63,576 bases of DNA. Source: an uncultured Phycisphaerae bacterium (GTDB lineage Bacteria > Planctomycetota > Phycisphaerae > Sedimentisphaerales > Anaerohalosphaeraceae). The stretch spans positions 1-63,576 of the forward strand of contig CALEDR010000020.1 of NCBI GenBank assembly GCA_937949545.1. The letters run 5' to 3'. Below, piece after piece: positions 61,539-63,576 of the stretch; the stretch's first letter is position 1; every line of letters starts with the position of its first letter. The notes beneath the pieces are model-generated. The model was not told the origin of the DNA. It made no database searches and saw only the letters and a list, made by a program, of their open reading frames with translations. The position numbers were made by a program, and so were the translations under genes.

Positions 61539-63576
61539 TTACGGACAAACCGACGGTCGAACCTCCGTTCCTGAAATCATCAGATAATCAATGTTGGCCA
61601 GCCCGCTGCTTGTGGTCGGCTCCAGCCGAATCAGATGCGTTCCCGCCCCCAAAACAATGCTGCGGGACACCTCGCTCCAGCTTGTCCAGCTGCCGGTGGG
61701 GCCGAATGCAATTCCCGAAACAGCAATGGCGCCGTTAATCAGCAGATTGGCCGGCCGATTGGAGGTCGTGCCGTTGGCAAACCGCCAGACCATCTGATAA
61801 GTCCCCGGCTGCCCGATAGACACGCTCCAGTGGATTCCCTTTCCAACAGCGTTATCGCCGTTGGCAAAACCGTAGCCGGTGAAGCCGGCGTTGTTTCGGT
61901 CAATCGTCCCTTCGACTCCGCAGAAGCCCGCTGTCTGCTCCTGAATCAGCAGACTGATGTCATTCGATTCCGCTGGACGAGCGGACACTTCATAACTTCG
62001 TTGGGATTCATTAAAAGATTCGTCCACAGCAGTCAGAACATAATGATAGAGCGTACCGTTGGAAACCGATGCATCAGTAAAGTTTGATGCGTCAATCAGT
62101 GTGTCGTTCAATCGGGTATAATTCCCGCCCGAAATCGTTGTCCGATAGACATTGTAGCCCGCCAAGTCGGTCTCCGTATTATCATTCCAATCCAAAACAA
62201 CCCGCCCGTTGGAAGCTGAAGCCCATTGTCCAACAGGTGCGGCCGGGGAGACAGAATCCACAGACCCCCGATACAGGACACTGTTCGAAATCAGCTGCTT
62301 CCCGAAGCCCGGCCCAGCCCAGCGTACCTCCAGACGCTGATTGCCGTCCTTCTCAAAATAACTCACTCGAATGGAATGGAACCCTGCCAGCAGGGCTGCG
62401 CTGCCTTCGGCCTCCAGAGTACCGTGGACGCCGTCATTGCTGACCACAATGCCGCCGTCAATGTAAAGCTTGCTGCCGTCGTCCGAGTTCAGATAAAATG
62501 TGTACAGCCCGTCCGCCGGAATCTCAATAAATCCCTCAAAAACATACGCAAAATAGTCCGCCGCTGGTGCCCCCGTAATGTCAAAATTCGCCGCCGTTCC
62601 TTGCTGGGCCGCCGTCAAAAGGGCAAAGTCCGGCAAATACTCGAATGTCCCAGTATAATACTTGTAATTCAATCCTTGCGTCAAATTCGTGGGATACTTC
62701 GGACCCAGCGGATGTCCGCCGTACTCCGAAACCAAAAGCAGAACTGTATCCGTATAAACTTGTCCATCGTTGACCGTATAACAGAAACGAGCCGGACCGA
62801 TATAGTTTGCGTTCGGCGTAAAGCGAGCGGTAAATCCGTCCGCCAGCAGTTGAACCGTTCCGTTCACCGCATCAAACACTGTATAGACCGCACCGGCATC
62901 AAACCCGGAGCTAAACAGCCGCAGATTGATGTCCCGAGGTCTGTTTTTCTGCACATGAGCATGCGGCACCGCCAGGAAGTTCAGATAATCCTCCAGATTG
63001 GTATAGCCGTTTCCGTCCGCATCTCCGTTATGGTCAGCTCCATATGGATTCAGCCCCGGCACAGACTGCTCCCAATAATCCGGCATGCCATCCTGATCGG
63101 AATCGGTCGGGCAAATTCCCCCGTCGAGGATTCCGACACCGTACATCGGAGAGGCATTCTCATCCGAAATCAGCTGTCCGCTGGTCCCCAGTGATTTGAG
63201 TTCCTTAATGAGGCGGCTGTCGATTCGGTCTCGTATCGGATAGACAGCCCCGGCCTGCGAAGCCGCAACCTTATAAGCTGTGGGTGCACCGAGCATCGTT
63301 TTGACACCCGGATAGCTGTACGGTACCGTCTGCCAGTCCACGGTCCCGTAGGCCGCTCGTTCCAGAATGGCTCCGTCCAGCGTCCCGTTTTTGTTGGAAT
63401 CGTGCCAGTTATTCAGGGCGTAAATGTGAAAATTCAGATTGCCCCTTGTAAAGGCCGCCGCCCCTGTATTCGGACCGCTGATGAAATAATTGCGGATGAC
63501 ATTCGCATAGGAATCCGCTTCAGAATCGCCCAAGATATACGCGGCATCATCCCAGTTATAAACCACATTATTGATA
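61539..63576 (-). CDS. Pectate-lyase-like modular secreted protein, C-terminal part (cut by window end)
   Basis: The frame is open to the window edge; the N-terminus is outside. The visible 679 residues begin with the end of a parallel beta-helix (INNVVYNWDDAAYILGDSEADSYANVIRNYF in parts), as in PL1/PL9-like pectate lyases. A calcium-rich DxDxDG linker follows (DSDQDGMPDYWE, NGDADGNGYTNLEDYLN), then an Ig/cadherin-like domain, a PA14 domain (FEGFIEIPADGLYTFYLNSDDGSKLYIDGG), an FN3 domain (YNVYRTTISGGNY) and a C-terminal CBM6/35-like domain (IHWSVSIGQPGTYQMVWRFANGT). It probably degrades pectin outside the cell. It converges on the symporter gene. Confidence 0.85.
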   Translation of the reverse strand, partial: INNVVYNWDDAAYILGDSEADSYANVIRNYFISGPNTGAAAFTRGNLNFHIYALNNWHDSNKNGTLDGAILERAAYGTVDWQTVPYSYPGVKTMLGAPTAYKVAASQAGAVYPIRDRIDSRLIKELKSLGTSGQLISDENASPMYGVGILDGGICPTDSDQDGMPDYWEQSVPGLNPYGADHNGDADGNGYTNLEDYLNFLAVPHAHVQKNRPRDINLRLFSSGFDAGAVYTVFDAVNGTVQLLADGFTARFTPNANYIGPARFCYTVNDGQVYTDTVLLLVSEYGGHPLGPKYPTNLTQGLNYKYYTGTFEYLPDFALLTAAQQGTAANFDITGAPAADYFAYVFEGFIEIPADGLYTFYLNSDDGSKLYIDGGIVVSNDGVHGTLEAEGSAALLAGFHSIRVSYFEKDGNQRLEVRWAGPGFGKQLISNSVLYRGSVDSVSPAAPVGQWASASNGRVVLDWNDNTETDLAGYNVYRTTISGGNYTRLNDTLIDASNFTDASVSNGTLYHYVLTAVDESFNESQRSYEVSARPAESNDISLLIQEQTAGFCGVEGTIDRNNAGFTGYGFANGDNAVGKGIHWSVSIGQPGTYQMVWRFANGTTSNRPANLLINGAIAVSGIAFGPTGSWTSWSEVSRSIVLGAGTHLIRLEPTTSSGLANIDYLMISGTEVRPSVCP

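Overview
The window is one continuous bacterial chromosome segment of roughly 55% GC, densely packed with genes on both strands. The gene content points to a heterotrophic member of the Planctomycetota, most likely class Phycisphaerae (Sedimentisphaerales-like). The indicators are PEP-CTERM secreted proteins, a dockerin-like repeat protein, an H-X9-DG pseudopilin, two family-43 glycosidases, a pectate-lyase-like modular protein, McsA/McsB arginine kinase genes and a UbiB-kinase/phasin pair. This placement is inferred from family content; there is no rRNA in the window.

Layout. 1-8 kb: a truncated MscK-type mechanosensitive channel gene faces an overlapping operon of obg, coaX, an MnmE-like GTPase and mutS. 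8-13 kb: a minus-strand operon apt-aroB-proS-DUF4416 and a small sigma-70 factor. 13-19 kb: a secreted GH43 enzyme, a PEP-CTERM protein, and a divergent catabolic module (sodium symporter and DapA/NanA-family aldolase against a XylR-like regulator). 19-24 kb: a GIY-YIG protein, tmRNA, a pseudopilin, UbiB kinase with phasin, and a dockerin-like secreted protein. 24-27 kb: a dtxR-feoA-feoB iron operon with a clear operator. 27-36 kb: glmS, prmC, tatD, glyQS, a zinc-ribbon membrane protein, a 6-PTPS-like protein, mcsA-mcsB and a cysteine-less TlpA-like protein. 36-45 kb: etfB-etfA-acyl-CoA dehydrogenase-HAD phosphatase, then dnaG-rpoD. 45-54 kb: an S41 protease, a metal-efflux-type permease, uvrC without a C-terminal HhH region, a non-coding stretch of low-complexity and dispersed-repeat sequence, a single CRISPR-like repeat next to cas2-cas1, an ACT protein, DAHP synthase and a LacI regulator. 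55-63.6 kb: a frameshifted PEP-CTERM gene overlapping a deiminase-fold gene, a LOG protein, and a polysaccharide-use cluster (GH43, sodium symporter, pectate-lyase-like protein cut by the window end).

Most of the window is housekeeping. The most unusual items are the effector-less cas1-cas2 locus with one repeat and no spacers, the MnmE-like GTPase without the C-terminal Cys motif, the thioredoxin-fold protein whose CxxC is FxxF, the triple zinc-ribbon/DUF5684-like membrane protein, the broken PEP-CTERM gene whose original stop may have overlapped the deiminase start, and a terminator-like structure in the dnaG-rpoD leader. I do not see a clearly new multi-gene defence or metabolic system; the CRISPR adaptation locus is the nearest candidate.
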